Origin: Collinsella aerofaciens
Lineage (GTDB): Bacteria > Actinomycetota > Coriobacteriia > Coriobacteriales > Coriobacteriaceae
Assembly: GCA_008680965.1 (NCBI GenBank)
Contig: NAKE01000001.1
Location: 1,674,001-1,738,000, forward strand
Length of the DNA stretch: 64,000 bases
Direction: 5' to 3'
The translations under genes were made by a program, and so were the position numbers. The notes beneath the pieces are model-generated. The model was not told the origin of the DNA. It was given only the letters and a program-made list of their open reading frames with translations, and searched no databases. This document shows positions 9,319 to 18,134 of the stretch, in pieces (the first letter of the stretch is position 1; every line of letters starts with the position of its first letter).

Positions 9319-9957
9319 TTAGAACTCGGCAAATTCGGGAGCGCCGACCTCGATCTCCTCGCGCCCCGCCATAAGCTCGCGCATCTTGGCGCAAAACGGC
9401 TCCTGCTCCCCCGCTTTAAACACCAAATGAAGTGTCACGGCATCCGCGTAATCGGTATCCGAAACCTTGGCACCCGAACCCTGCGCCAAACGAAGCACCT
9501 GCTCATACTGCGGATAGGCCACATGCACGTCAACCGGTACGACACTCGTCATCTCAACGATCTGCCCGGCCTCCTGAGCCGCAGCCACCGCCGCCTGCGT
9601 CGCCGCGGTATAGGCGCGCACCAAGCCGCCAGGCCCCAATAGTGTGCCGCCAAAATAGCGCGTCACTACGCAGCAAACATTTTTGAGCCCCGCACCGCGC
9701 AACACCTCGAGCGTCGGCATACCGCTCGTGCGGCTCGGCTCACCGTCATCGCTCTGGCGCTCGCGTCCATCGACCAAAATCCACGCGGGAACATTGTGCC
9801 GAGCGTCGTAATGACGCTTGCGAACCATCTCGATAAAGGCATTCGCCTCATCCTCGGACTCAATATGGACAAGCTGGGCAATAAACCGGCTCTTGCGGTC
9901 CACAAACTCGCCCGAAGCCTCAATATTCGACTGCAGAGTAAAATAGCTGTCCAACAA
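9319..9957 (-). CDS. YigZ/IMPACT-family protein
   Basis: A 212-residue protein with the UPF0029/IMPACT N-terminal domain: KSRFIAQL, the SDDGEPSRTSGMPTLEVL signature and TRYFGGTLLGPGGLVRAY. A second small ferredoxin-like domain follows. YigZ proteins are widespread; a link to translation regulation is suggested from the eukaryotic IMPACT homologue only. The start is a TTG. GAGGGG lies only two bases before the first TTG and five before a second TTG three bases on, so the true start may be 9954. Confidence 0.86.
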   Translation of the reverse strand: MLDSYFTLQSNIEASGEFVDRKSRFIAQLVHIESEDEANAFIEMVRKRHYDARHNVPAWILVDGRERQSDDGEPSRTSGMPTLEVLRGAGLKNVCCVVTRYFGGTLLGPGGLVRAYTAATQAAVAAAQEAGQIVEMTSVVPVDVHVAYPQYEQVLRLAQGSGAKVSDTDYADAVTLHLVFKAGEQEPFCAKMRELMAGREEIEVGAPEFAEF

Positions 9958-10040
9958 AGCCCCTCAACAGAATAAAGCACAGCAATAAACAGCCTCAATA
10001 ATACGGCAAAGGCCGTACCGATTGTCAGGGTAACAAAAAT

Positions 10041-10400
10041 GCCAAGTGGGCCTATAAGCCGGGTTCTGTCGTGAACGGTCATTTATCTTGTCTGCACGTT
10101 ACCGTGCAGCTCCACGCACGCTACCCGAACGCGGACCGGGCCGGCCCATAGCGTTCCTATTCGCGCTTGCTCCGGATGGGGCTTGCCAAGCCGCCGTGTT
10201 ACCACGACGCTGGTGGTCTCTTACACCACCGTTTCAGCTTTTCCCTTTACGCCTTGCGGCGCAGGTGGGAGTCTTCTTTTCTGCGGCGCTTTCCGTCGGA
10301 TCACTCCGCCCGGCCGTTAGCCGGCATCCCGCCCTCTGGAGCCCGGACTTTCCTCACGCGTGCTGCAAGCAGCACATCGCGCGACCGTCTGGCCCACTCA
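10041..10400 (-). ncRNA. rnpB: RNase P RNA, class A
   Basis: The minus strand has the universal P4 core GAGGAAAGTCCGGGCT near the 5' end (10340-10355) and its partner ACAGAACCCGGCTTAT at the 3' end. The closing P1 helix is visible: AGTGGGCC at 10045-10052 pairs with GGCCCACT at 10391-10398. This is the catalytic RNA that trims tRNA 5' ends. The length of about 360 nt is normal. A likely promoter (TTGCCT, 15 bases, TACACT) lies at 10411-10437. Confidence 0.95.
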
Positions 10401-10410
10401 GCAGTGCAAG

Positions 10411-10437
10411 AGTGTAGCACACCGTTGCCGCAGGCAA
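10411..10437 (-). promoter_or_regulatory. Candidate rnpB promoter
   Basis: On the minus strand TTGCCT and an extended TGCTACACT are separated by 15 bases, placing the start a few bases before the P1 helix of RNase P RNA. The spacing is shorter than ideal. The remaining stretch to 10688 holds a GC-rich hairpin (10567-10588) and no gene that I can support. Confidence 0.4.
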
Positions 10438-10688
10438 TGGCACAACACAAGCGTTCGACACGATAAACCAAGAACCACGCCATGCAGTACAATAGAGTCG
10501 TCGATGGGCAACGTCGTCAGTCGAGACACGACCGCGCTCCGCACCCCTCCGTCTACTCGGTGTGTTCCCGCCTCCTCCCCGAGGCGGGATGTCGGCATTT
10601 TTCATGCACCAACAACCCAATAGCCTGCAGACAGCCCGGACAGCATTGCGCCCGGGTTGTATCGCGCACATCAGCAGCAAATGCAAAA

Positions 10689-10718
10689 AGGGACCCGTCC
10701 ATTGCGGACGGATCCCTT
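10689..10718 (-). terminator. Terminator of rpsA
   Basis: A 12-base-pair hairpin with one mismatch (GGACGG/CCGTCC) is followed by five T residues on the minus strand, 25 bases past the rpsA stop. Confidence 0.85.
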
Positions 10719-10742
10719 AAAACAAGTGATCGTCAAACCGAT

Positions 10743-11909
10743 TTACTCGGCGTCGGTCTCCTCGTCCTTCTTCTCGGAAGGCAGCGGGGTAACCTCGATC
10801 TCGACGCCCAGAGTCTCAGCAGCAGACTTCATGGACAGGGAGATGCGACGACGGTCGAGGTCGATCTCCATGACCTTGACCTGAACCTTGTCGCCCACGT
10901 GGGTAACCTGAGAAGGCTGATCGACGTGCTTGTTGGCCATCTCGGAGATGTGCACCAGACCCTCGATGCCCTCGCCCAGGTCGACGAAAGCGCCGAACGG
11001 GACAAGCTTGGTCACAGTGCCCTCGACGATAGCGCCGACGGGGTACTTCTTGACCAGTGCGCGCCACGGATCCTCGGTGGTCTGCTTGAGACCAAGGGAG
11101 ATGCGCTCGCGGTTGAGATCGACGTCGAGAACCTCAACCTCGACCTCCTGGCCGACCTTGACAACCTCGGAAGGATGGTTGACGTGGTTCCAGGAGAGCT
11201 CGGAGATGTGGATGAGGCCGTCGATACCGCCGAGGTCGACGAAGGCGCCGAAGTCAACGATGGAGGAAACGGTGCCCTGGAGACGCATGCCAGACTTGAG
11301 CTTGGACAGAATCTCGGAGCGCTCGGCCTTACGGGACTCCTCAAGCACGACGCGACGGGAGAGGACGACGTTGTTGCGGTTGCGGTCCATCTCGATGACG
11401 CGGGCCTCGATGCGGGTGCCCATGTAGGAGGTGAGGTCCTTGACGCGACGGAGGTCGACGAGGGAAGCGGGCAGGAAGCCACGCAGGCCGATGTCGAGGA
11501 TCAGGCCGCCCTTGACAACCTCGATAACCTCGCCCTCGACGTTCTCGCCGGAGTTGAACTTCTCCTCGATGCGGTTCCAAGCACGCTCGTACTCGGCACG
11601 CTTCTTGGACAGGACCAGACGACCGTCCTTGTCCTCCTTCTGGAGAACCAGAGCCTCGATGGGATCACCGAGTGCAACGATGTCTGCAGGGTTAGCGTCC
11701 TTGCGGATGGACAGCTCGCGGACCGGGATAACGCCCTCGGACTTGAATCCGATGTCAACGAGCACCTCGTCATGCTCGATCTTAACGACAGTGCCGTTAA
11801 CGAGATCGCCCTCATCAAAGTCGGTAATCGTACCGTCGATGAGGTTGTTCATCTCCTCCTCGTTGACATCGTCAAGAGAGAAAATGGACGAGTTCTGAAT
11901 CTCACTCAA
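10743..11909 (-). CDS. rpsA: 30S ribosomal protein S1
   Basis: A 388-residue protein with four S1 RNA-binding repeats, roughly at residues 35-105, 120-190, 205-275 and 290-360. Clear repeat signatures are VDFGAFVDLGGIDGLIHISELS and its later near-copy VPFGAFVDLGEGIEGLVHISEM. Actinobacterial S1 has four repeats rather than the six of E. coli, so the length is normal. S1 guides mRNA to the 30S subunit. The start is TTG with AAAGGGG six bases upstream, which is unusual for so strongly expressed a gene. The C-terminus is acidic. It is monocistronic. Confidence 0.94.
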   Translation of the reverse strand: MSEIQNSSIFSLDDVNEEEMNNLIDGTITDFDEGDLVNGTVVKIEHDEVLVDIGFKSEGVIPVRELSIRKDANPADIVALGDPIEALVLQKEDKDGRLVLSKKRAEYERAWNRIEEKFNSGENVEGEVIEVVKGGLILDIGLRGFLPASLVDLRRVKDLTSYMGTRIEARVIEMDRNRNNVVLSRRVVLEESRKAERSEILSKLKSGMRLQGTVSSIVDFGAFVDLGGIDGLIHISELSWNHVNHPSEVVKVGQEVEVEVLDVDLNRERISLGLKQTTEDPWRALVKKYPVGAIVEGTVTKLVPFGAFVDLGEGIEGLVHISEMANKHVDQPSQVTHVGDKVQVKVMEIDLDRRRISLSMKSAAETLGVEIEVTPLPSEKKDEETDAE

Positions 11910-12224
11910 AGGTGGACCCCTTTCGAACTACGGGGCCCCGATTGCTAGGACCTACAGAAGGGTGCGACAAGCACACAACGTTTAGGAACACTCGGGAGCC
12001 GACAGATACTAATGTGACGCTTATGCAATCACGTTCGTATAGGTTACGGGGAAATCATTTCGATTTCAAGCGTGAACTGCGATTTTTTACTCGTATGGAG
12101 ACTTTTTCGCAATCTTGTGGACGACCGTCTCCATAAGTTGACGATAGGCAGTTAGGCATACGGCTTTGGGGTAAAGTATCCGGAGCCAACGATTCTGGAA
12201 CGATTTTTCGAGAAAGGTGCCCGC
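11910..12224. other. Intergenic region between divergent rpsA and HAD gene
   Basis: These 315 bases hold the leaders of two divergent genes. A TTGAAA element followed 17 bases later by TAACCT on the minus strand is a possible rpsA promoter. An inverted repeat TATGGAGAC/GTCTCCATA at 12094-12135 encloses a 24-base loop. No gene or known RNA is recognised. Confidence 0.4.
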
Positions 12225-12983
12225 GTGCTCAAAGCAGTCGTTTTCGATATGGACGAGACGCTTCTTAGCATCAACCTCAACGCGTTCATCCTTCGCTATT
12301 TTAAGGATGTCTCGTCGATGCTCGCGGATATCGGACGACGCAGCCGAGGTGGCACGATGGCGCGCCTCGGCACCATCCTGGTCGACCTCAACGCCAACCG
12401 CCGAAGCGGCACGGACAACCGCACCAATCTTGAGTTTTACCGCACCGAGGTCGAGCGTAGGTGCGGCATCTGCCTCTCCGATCCCCTCATCTATGAGGCG
12501 TTTACCTACTACGACCGCGAAGTGCTTCCGCACAAGAATGACGATGTCATCAACGCCCACGCCATGCCGGGCGCACACGCCGCGCTTCAGGCCGTACAGG
12601 ACGCAGGGCTGCGCTGCGCGCTCTTTACCAACCCCAGCTTTCCGCAGGGGGCCATCGAGTGTCGCATGGGTTGGGGCGACCTGGCCGACGCCCCCTTTGA
12701 GCTCGTCACGCACATGGGAAACACCACCCGCTGCAAACCCGATGCCACCTACTATCTCGAGCAGCTTCAGGTGATGGGACTCGAGCCGCACGAGGTCCTT
12801 ATGGTGGGCAACGATCCCAAGCGCGACTTCCCCAGCCCCGCCTGCGGCATTCAAACTGCCTATGTTGGCCAGGGAAAACCCGGCCGAGCCACCTGGCACG
12901 GAACCATGGAAGACTTCGCCCGCGACTTTAACGCCGTAGTAGAAGCCTTCTACGAACACCAAGTAGCCGACGAACTGTCATAG
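12225..12983 (+). CDS. HAD-superfamily hydrolase
   Basis: A 252-residue haloacid-dehalogenase-fold protein. Motif I is VVFDMDETLL with both catalytic aspartates, motif II is FTNPS, and MVGNDPKRDFPSPACG supplies motif IV. The cap region (about residues 20-100) is helical, as in type C1 phosphatases. It starts at GTG with AAAGGTG upstream. The substrate is unknown; phosphatase or phosphonatase-like activity is expected. It has its own promoter region and ends before a long hairpin. Confidence 0.85.
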   Translation: MLKAVVFDMDETLLSINLNAFILRYFKDVSSMLADIGRRSRGGTMARLGTILVDLNANRRSGTDNRTNLEFYRTEVERRCGICLSDPLIYEAFTYYDREVLPHKNDDVINAHAMPGAHAALQAVQDAGLRCALFTNPSFPQGAIECRMGWGDLADAPFELVTHMGNTTRCKPDATYYLEQLQVMGLEPHEVLMVGNDPKRDFPSPACGIQTAYVGQGKPGRATWHGTMEDFARDFNAVVEAFYEHQVADELS

Positions 12984-13034
12984 GACTCCTCGCTCCAAAC
13001 AAAATAGCGTCGTAGGTTGAGCATAAGTCAGCGA

Positions 13035-13135
13035 AAACGCCCCTAAGCGAGCAATGTGCCTTGAAAGAGGAGGGCATAGGCCTTCTGGACATGCCCGACG
13101 ATTGAAAGGCAGATTGCCGCTTAGGGGCGTTTGCA
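13035..13135. repeat. 101-bp imperfect palindrome, REP/MITE-like
   Basis: Outer arms AAACGCCCCTAAGCG and CGCTTAGGGGCGTTT pair perfectly. Inside them, GCAATGTGCCTTGAAA pairs imperfectly with TTGAAAGGCAGATTGC. The centre is about 30 bases. The element lies between two convergent genes. It is far longer than a usual terminator, so a mobile palindromic unit or a structured RNA is likelier. Confidence 0.65.
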
Positions 13136-13179
13136 GCGTCGGCCGGTCCGCCGTTCGGCAGAACGGCGGAACCAATGAA

Positions 13180-14499
13180 CTAACAGACTCGAGTCTTGCC
13201 GATCATGATGTTGAGGATCTCGACATCGGTATCTTTCATACCTACACGGCCCACGTAGCCCATGCTGGCGATTGTCTGCTCGACGGTATCCTGGATCAGG
13301 CCCTCACCGGCGCGGAAGCCGCGACCCTGCATGGCCATATCGTGACCCAGAATCGCCGCATCAACGGCAGCGGAAATCTTGGCGGCACAGCTTGCCTTGG
13401 CGCCATCGCACACGATGCCGCCCACGTTACCGAGTGTGTTCGAAACCGTCGCGCCAATCTGCTCGCGCGTGCCACCGCACAGCCATGTAATCGCAGCGCC
13501 GGCGCCACACGCGGCGCAAATAGCACCGCAAAACGCCGAGAGCGCACCAATATAGCTCTTGATATGCACGGCGATAAGATCGGACAGCATCACGGCGCGC
13601 ACCAGGCGATCGTGGTCGCAGCGCAGGTACTCGGCATACTCCATAACGGGCAGTGCGCAGGTAATGCCCTGGTTGCCCGAGCCGCACACAATGGCGACCG
13701 GCAGCGCACAGCCGTTCATGCGGGCGTCGGACCCGGCGGCCGCACGGGCGCGGGCACGGCAGGCGACGTCATCGGCACGAGCGCCCAGCAGCGTGCGGCC
13801 AACCTCGGCACCCCAAGCGTGCGCCAGGCCCTCGGCGCTGATCGCGCCGTTCAGCTCAATCTGGCGCTCAACGGCAGCGCGGGCGTCCTCAATGTCACCG
13901 TCCTCGATAAAGTCGATGATGGTCTCGATCGACATGGGCGTGTCGGCGCTATCTGCCGCGCGCTCGGCCACGACGCGCTCGGCGCAGGCGGCACACTCCC
14001 CCGCCGACTTGCCGCATACCGGAATACCGTCGAGTGTATGGCACGTGACATTGGTGTGGTGGTCGGTAATCTCGACGACCGCGGTATGGCCTCCGGCTGT
14101 AGCAGTCACCTTGATGTAGAGGTTAGGCACACCCTCGACAAGCGACACATCGCAGTAGTCCGTATCAGCAAGCAGCTCGGCCACGCGGGCGCGATCCGCG
14201 TCATCGACACTCTCGAGCACCTCGAGCGCGCTCTTGGCGTCGCCGCCCACGGCGCCCAGCACGGCCGCCGCTTCAATACCGTGCATACCGCCCGAGTTGG
14301 GCACGGTCACGCTCTTAACGTTCTTGATGATGTTGCCCGAGCAGGCAACATCCATATGATCGGGTTCGCAACCGAGTGTCTGGCTCGCCAGCGCCGCTGC
14401 ATAGGCAACGGCAATAGGCTCGGTGCAGCCGAGCGCACAGACAAGCTCGCGGTTCAAGACATCGCAAAAAGCGGCATCGCGGATGGAATCGGTAGACAT
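13180..14499 (-). CDS. cyuA: CyuA/UPF0597 L-cysteine desulfidase-type protein
   Basis: A 439-residue protein of the serine dehydratase alpha-like UPF0597 family, which includes the Fe-S L-cysteine desulfidase of methanogens and E. coli CyuA (YhaM). Conserved cysteines lie in ALGCTEPIA, VCGSGNQG and CDGAKASCAAK, the last two matching the iron-sulfur ligands of serine dehydratases. It should break L-cysteine into sulfide, ammonia and pyruvate. The ATG at 14499 has GCAGGAGA upstream. No CyuP transporter or regulator gene is adjacent. Confidence 0.86.
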   Translation of the reverse strand: MSTDSIRDAAFCDVLNRELVCALGCTEPIAVAYAAALASQTLGCEPDHMDVACSGNIIKNVKSVTVPNSGGMHGIEAAAVLGAVGGDAKSALEVLESVDDADRARVAELLADTDYCDVSLVEGVPNLYIKVTATAGGHTAVVEITDHHTNVTCHTLDGIPVCGKSAGECAACAERVVAERAADSADTPMSIETIIDFIEDGDIEDARAAVERQIELNGAISAEGLAHAWGAEVGRTLLGARADDVACRARARAAAGSDARMNGCALPVAIVCGSGNQGITCALPVMEYAEYLRCDHDRLVRAVMLSDLIAVHIKSYIGALSAFCGAICAACGAGAAITWLCGGTREQIGATVSNTLGNVGGIVCDGAKASCAAKISAAVDAAILGHDMAMQGRGFRAGEGLIQDTVEQTIASMGYVGRVGMKDTDVEILNIMIGKTRVC

Positions 14500-14770
14500 A
14501 GGTATCTCCTGCTTACATAACGAACTGGGCTCTCGATAATAGTTAACTCTTTTACTTGATAACAATGCATCAGAAACCGCAACCATGGTTCCGACGGACG
14601 GCGCTTAAGCGCAATCTGACGGCATTCATTCATGAAAAGCCGGTCTTGTTGCATGCTAAAGCGTTTGACCAAAAAACGCCCGAGCGTTTACACAAAAGTC
14701 GCGCTATCATGCAGTCGAACGCGGTAAAACCTTTAGCAATTCCGCCGCACGGACCAGAGAGGAACCACTC

Positions 14771-15238
14771 ATGAAGATTGGTATCGGCAACGACCATGCC
14801 GCCGTCGAGCTCAAGAACATCATTTCCGAGCACCTGAAGGAGCGCGGCTGCGAGGTCGTGAACTTTGGAACCGACACCTCCGAGAGCTTTGATTACCCCA
14901 TCGCCGGCTACAAGGTGGGTAAGGCCGTTGCCAACGGTGACGTCGACCTGGGTATCCTGATCTGCGGTACCGGCGTCGGCATCAGCCTGGCCGCCAACAA
15001 GGTCGAAGGTGTTCGCGCCGTCGTGTGCTCCGAGCCCTTCAGCGCCAAGCTCTCCCGCATGCACAACAATACCAACGTGCTCGCCTTTGGCGCCCGCGTC
15101 GTGGGCTCCGAGCTCGCCAAGATGATTGTCGACGAGTGGCTCGACGCCGAGTTTGAGGGCGGTCGTCATGAGCGTCGCGTTAACCTCCTCAACGAGATCG
15201 ACCACACGCGCGGCCTCAAGGTCGTCGACGAGGCCTAA
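14771..15238 (+). CDS. rpiB: Ribose-5-phosphate isomerase B
   Basis: A 155-residue RpiB/LacA-LacB-family isomerase. Diagnostic segments are GIGNDHAAVELK, the active-site CGTGVGISLAANK and RMHNNTNVLAFGAR. It interconverts ribose 5-phosphate and ribulose 5-phosphate in the pentose phosphate pathway. A good AGAGGA site precedes the ATG. A terminator follows at once, so it is monocistronic. Allose 6-phosphate is a possible alternative substrate for the family. Confidence 0.93.
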   Translation: MKIGIGNDHAAVELKNIISEHLKERGCEVVNFGTDTSESFDYPIAGYKVGKAVANGDVDLGILICGTGVGISLAANKVEGVRAVVCSEPFSAKLSRMHNNTNVLAFGARVVGSELAKMIVDEWLDAEFEGGRHERRVNLLNEIDHTRGLKVVDEA

Positions 15239-15266
15239 ACTACTCAGTGCCACAAGCTAACAGCAG

Positions 15267-15301
15267 GGGGCCCGCTCGGAACTCATGTCCGAGCGGGCCC
15301 C
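15267..15301 (+). terminator. Terminator of rpiB
   Basis: A 13-base-pair perfect stem (GGGGCCCGCTCGG arm) with a nine-base loop follows rpiB by about 30 bases. The following stretch is T-rich. Confidence 0.85.
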
Positions 15302-15324
15302 TTCATAGATTTTGGAATAAAAAG

Positions 15325-15352
15325 GGCGCCGCGGATGGAGTTCCGCGGCGCC
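15325..15352 (-). terminator. Terminator of ndk
   Basis: An 11-base-pair stem (GGCGCCGCGGA arm) is followed by a T5 run on the minus strand, 40 bases beyond the ndk stop. It lies back to back with the rpiB terminator. Confidence 0.85.
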
Positions 15353-15391
15353 AAAGCCACACGCTAACAGCTTTAAGGAGTCAAAGCTGGT

Positions 15392-15796
15392 TTAGCCAAA
15401 GAAGCGCTTGATCTCGATCTCGGCGTTCTCCAGGCAGTCGGAGCCGTGGATCACGTTGGCGTTGACATCGACAGCAAAGTCGCCGCGAATGGTGCCGGGG
15501 GCAGCATCAAGCGGGTTAGTAGCGCCCATAAGGGTGCGCATCTTGGAGACAGCGGAGAGACCGGAAACGACCATCTTGACGACCGGACCGCTCGTCATAA
15601 AGTCGCAGAGACTGCCAAAGAAGGGCTTGTCGGCCAGATGGGCGTAGTGCTCCTCGACGGTAGCGCGCTCGAGCGTGGTCATCTCCATGCGCTCGATGAC
15701 AAGGCCGCTGCGCTCAATGCGAGCAACGATCTCGCCGATCTTGCGGTCGCGCACGGCGTCGGGCTTAATCATGATGAAAGTCTTCTCGATAGCCAT
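15392..15796 (-). CDS. ndk: Nucleoside diphosphate kinase
   Basis: A 134-residue Ndk with EKTFIMIKPDAVRD at the N-terminus and the phospho-histidine motif NVIHGSDCLENAEIE near the C-terminus. It balances nucleoside triphosphate pools. The ATG at 15796 is preceded by GAAAGG. Length and motifs are standard. It stands alone with its own terminator. Confidence 0.95.
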   Translation of the reverse strand: MAIEKTFIMIKPDAVRDRKIGEIVARIERSGLVIERMEMTTLERATVEEHYAHLADKPFFGSLCDFMTSGPVVKMVVSGLSAVSKMRTLMGATNPLDAAPGTIRGDFAVDVNANVIHGSDCLENAEIEIKRFFG

Positions 15797-16181
15797 AAGG
15801 TAGCCTTTCAAGTAGGTTCGCGCGTGCCCAAGTCCCATTCCGGCACCCGCCTGGACTGCATCGTAACAGAGTTTTAGCTGCAGTTAAACAAAAAGCTGTT
15901 TATTGAAACGCTGCAATTTATTAAAACGCTCCATATGTGTCACTTCTGTTTTGAAGCCCGATTAGAGTACCATCCGACCGCCCATCAACCGCATCGAACC
16001 GAGCGGACGGTCGGTTGTCGCCCGTGAACGCACCCCCTTCACAACCTGCCCAAAGGTCCTACAGAAGTTCTCGACAAGCCCCTCCCCCATAGCAACAGAA
16101 TACGGACGCCCGCAACAGCAGACGCCCGTAAAAGCAAAAACGATTTATCAATAAATGGCCAAAGCCGCTTCAGCCAAACCC
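15797..16181. other. Intergenic region ndk-argH
   Basis: About 385 bases between the ndk start and the argH stop. It contains an imperfect CCGACCG/CGGTCGG inverted repeat (15974-16014) with a long loop, and a short direct repeat (GACGCCCG) near 16100-16130. No gene, known RNA or clear terminator was found. Confidence 0.35.
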
Positions 16182-17612
16182 TTACTTTGCCCCGTGGCCC
16201 ATCTCGACGACCTTAGTCAGCGATCCAAACACGCCCTCGTCGGCCACGAGCTGCGCCTCGGCACGCTGCAGCTGCACGGCAACGGCGGCAGGGGCGGTAC
16301 CGCCCTCGGTCGTGCGGGCGGCGACAATCGACGGGATGTCGAGCGCCTCGGTAATATCACGCTCAAAGAGCGGGCTTGCCTCCTGGAACACCTCAAACGG
16401 CAGGTCCTCAAGATTGCAGCCGCGCTTCTCACACATCAGGACCAGATGGCCCACCACGGCATGCGCCTCACGGAACGGCAGGCCACGCTTGGCCAGGTAA
16501 TCGGCAACATCGGTGGCGGCAAGGTGCCCCACACCACACTCGCGCGCCATGGCATCCTCGTTGACGGTCCAGGTCGAAATCATACCGGCCATAACGGACA
16601 GGCACTGCATGAGCGTATGGGCAGTATCGAGGGCGCCCTCCTTGTCTTCCTGCAAGTCCTTGTTATAAGCGAGCGGCAGGCCCTTCATGGTCACGAGCAG
16701 CTGCACCAGGTTGCCATAGACTCGGCCGCTCTTGCCGCGGATAAGCTCGGCAAAATCGGGGTTCTTCTTCTGCGGCATGATGGACGAGCCAGTGGAGTAG
16801 GAGTCGGAAAGCGTGATAAAGCCAAATTCGGAGCTCGACCACAGCACGATCTCCTCGGAAAGACGCGACAAGTGCATCGCCATGACGGAGCCGGCGTAAT
16901 GCAGGTCGAGGAGGAAATCACGGTCGGAAACCGCATCGAGCGAGTTGGGGATCACGCCCGCAAAGCCAAGTTCGGCGGCCGTCATCTGACGATCGAGTGG
17001 ATAGCTCGTACCGGCAAGCGCGGCAGCGCCCAACGGGCAGTTGTCGGCAGCATCAAAGGCGGCCTTCAGGCGCGTAAAGTCGCGCGCGAACATCCAGGAA
17101 TAAGCCAGCAGATGATGCGACAGCAGCACGGGCTGAGCGTGCTGCATGTGCGTATAGCCCGGCAGAATCACCTTGTCGTACTTCTTGGCCGCATCCACCA
17201 GCACGTGGCGCAGCTCAAGATTGGCCTCCATGAGCTCCTTGGCCAGCGCCTTGACGCCCAGGCGCGTATCGGTTGCCACCTGGTCGTTGCGCGAACGCCC
17301 GGTATGCAGGCGCTTGCCCGCCTCGCCGATGCGACGCGTCAGCTCGCTCTCGATGGACATATGAATGTCCTCGTCGTTGATGTCGAAGGTGAAGTTGCCG
17401 GCATCGATATCCTGTTCGATTGCGGTCAGACCCTCGGCAATCGCCTGCTCGTCCTCGGCGCTGATAATGCCCTGGGCCGCCAGCATCTTGGCATGTGCCT
17501 TAGATCCGGCGATATCCTGCTTATAGAGATGTTTGTCGACCGGCAGCGACGCGCCAAACTCCTGCGTGACCTCGGCCACGCCCGCCTCAAAACGACCGCC
17601 CCAAAGAGCCAT
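16182..17612 (-). CDS. argH: Argininosuccinate lyase
   Basis: A 476-residue fumarase-superfamily lyase. It opens with WGGRFEAG, carries the HTGRSRNDQVATD substrate motif and the superfamily signature GSSIMPQKKNPD with the mobile catalytic serine loop. It splits argininosuccinate into arginine and fumarate. The ATG at 17612 follows AAAGGGGA at suitable distance. It lies downstream of argG but is separated from it by a small ORF and a hairpin terminator, so the pair may not form one simple operon. Confidence 0.95.
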   Translation of the reverse strand: MALWGGRFEAGVAEVTQEFGASLPVDKHLYKQDIAGSKAHAKMLAAQGIISAEDEQAIAEGLTAIEQDIDAGNFTFDINDEDIHMSIESELTRRIGEAGKRLHTGRSRNDQVATDTRLGVKALAKELMEANLELRHVLVDAAKKYDKVILPGYTHMQHAQPVLLSHHLLAYSWMFARDFTRLKAAFDAADNCPLGAAALAGTSYPLDRQMTAAELGFAGVIPNSLDAVSDRDFLLDLHYAGSVMAMHLSRLSEEIVLWSSSEFGFITLSDSYSTGSSIMPQKKNPDFAELIRGKSGRVYGNLVQLLVTMKGLPLAYNKDLQEDKEGALDTAHTLMQCLSVMAGMISTWTVNEDAMARECGVGHLAATDVADYLAKRGLPFREAHAVVGHLVLMCEKRGCNLEDLPFEVFQEASPLFERDITEALDIPSIVAARTTEGGTAPAAVAVQLQRAEAQLVADEGVFGSLTKVVEMGHGAK

Positions 17613-17730
17613 GGAACCGTCCCCTTTCATCAAATAACAAAACAAGCGCCCAAAGCAATGCGCCCTGTCGCTAAAGCGATTTTTCAACCGCTAGTTTTAC
17701 ACACTCCCTGCCGTGCGCTGGGCCATGTAG

Positions 17731-17901
17731 CTAATTTGCAAAGAAGTGACGCACCATGCACTTGGCGCCCAACGTCTCCCTCCGGATGTTGCCCTGCGAA
17801 TCATCGATCCAGGCCTTCAGGCTCATAGGGACGTCCTCGACCTTTGCAGCATCGAACTCGGGCACGAGGGCAAGTAAAGCATGCGCGATAGCATGGAACA
17901 T
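17731..17901 (-). CDS. Small ORF of 56 residues between argG and argH, unknown
   Basis: I do not recognise this protein. It begins MFHAIAHALLALVPEFDAAK and ends RHFFAN, with a central acidic patch. GAGGAG lies eight bases before the ATG. It sits between the argG terminator and argH on the same strand. The middle segment LKAWIDDSQGNIRRETL reads like a folded domain rather than random sequence. It could be a real small protein; comparison with related genomes would decide. Confidence 0.5.
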   Translation of the reverse strand: MFHAIAHALLALVPEFDAAKVEDVPMSLKAWIDDSQGNIRRETLGAKCMVRHFFAN

Positions 17902-17951
17902 AATGGATACTCCTCATATATATAGGCACAGAGCCGCCAAATTGATAGAAG

Positions 17952-17981
17952 GAGCCCCGCCGGATAACCCCGGCGGGGCTC
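17952..17981 (-). terminator. Hairpin terminator after argG
   Basis: A 12-base-pair perfect stem (GAGCCCCGCCGG arm) with a six-base loop lies about 150 bases beyond argG. On the minus strand it is followed by CTTCTATCAATTT, a weak T tract. It probably ends or attenuates argG transcription before the small ORF and argH. Confidence 0.7.
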
Positions 17982-18134
17982 GGACTCAGCCGCAGACGCG
18001 GCATCAAATACGCGGGCGGAACGTAGGGGCCACCGATGTTAAGAAGTGTCAGCAAGCATAACGAAAGGTAGGGACCCCGTGCGCCCGTTATGTATCACGC
18101 GGATGGGCCGCGCGAATACCAAGGAAAGGGAGGC

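Noticed and set aside
15974..16014. argH or ndk terminator
   Set aside because: Only seven base pairs around a 27-base loop and no T run.
16155..17828. Long open frame antisense to argH
   Set aside because: High-GC codon bias opens frames opposite real genes. argH on the other strand has full family motifs; the antisense frame has none.
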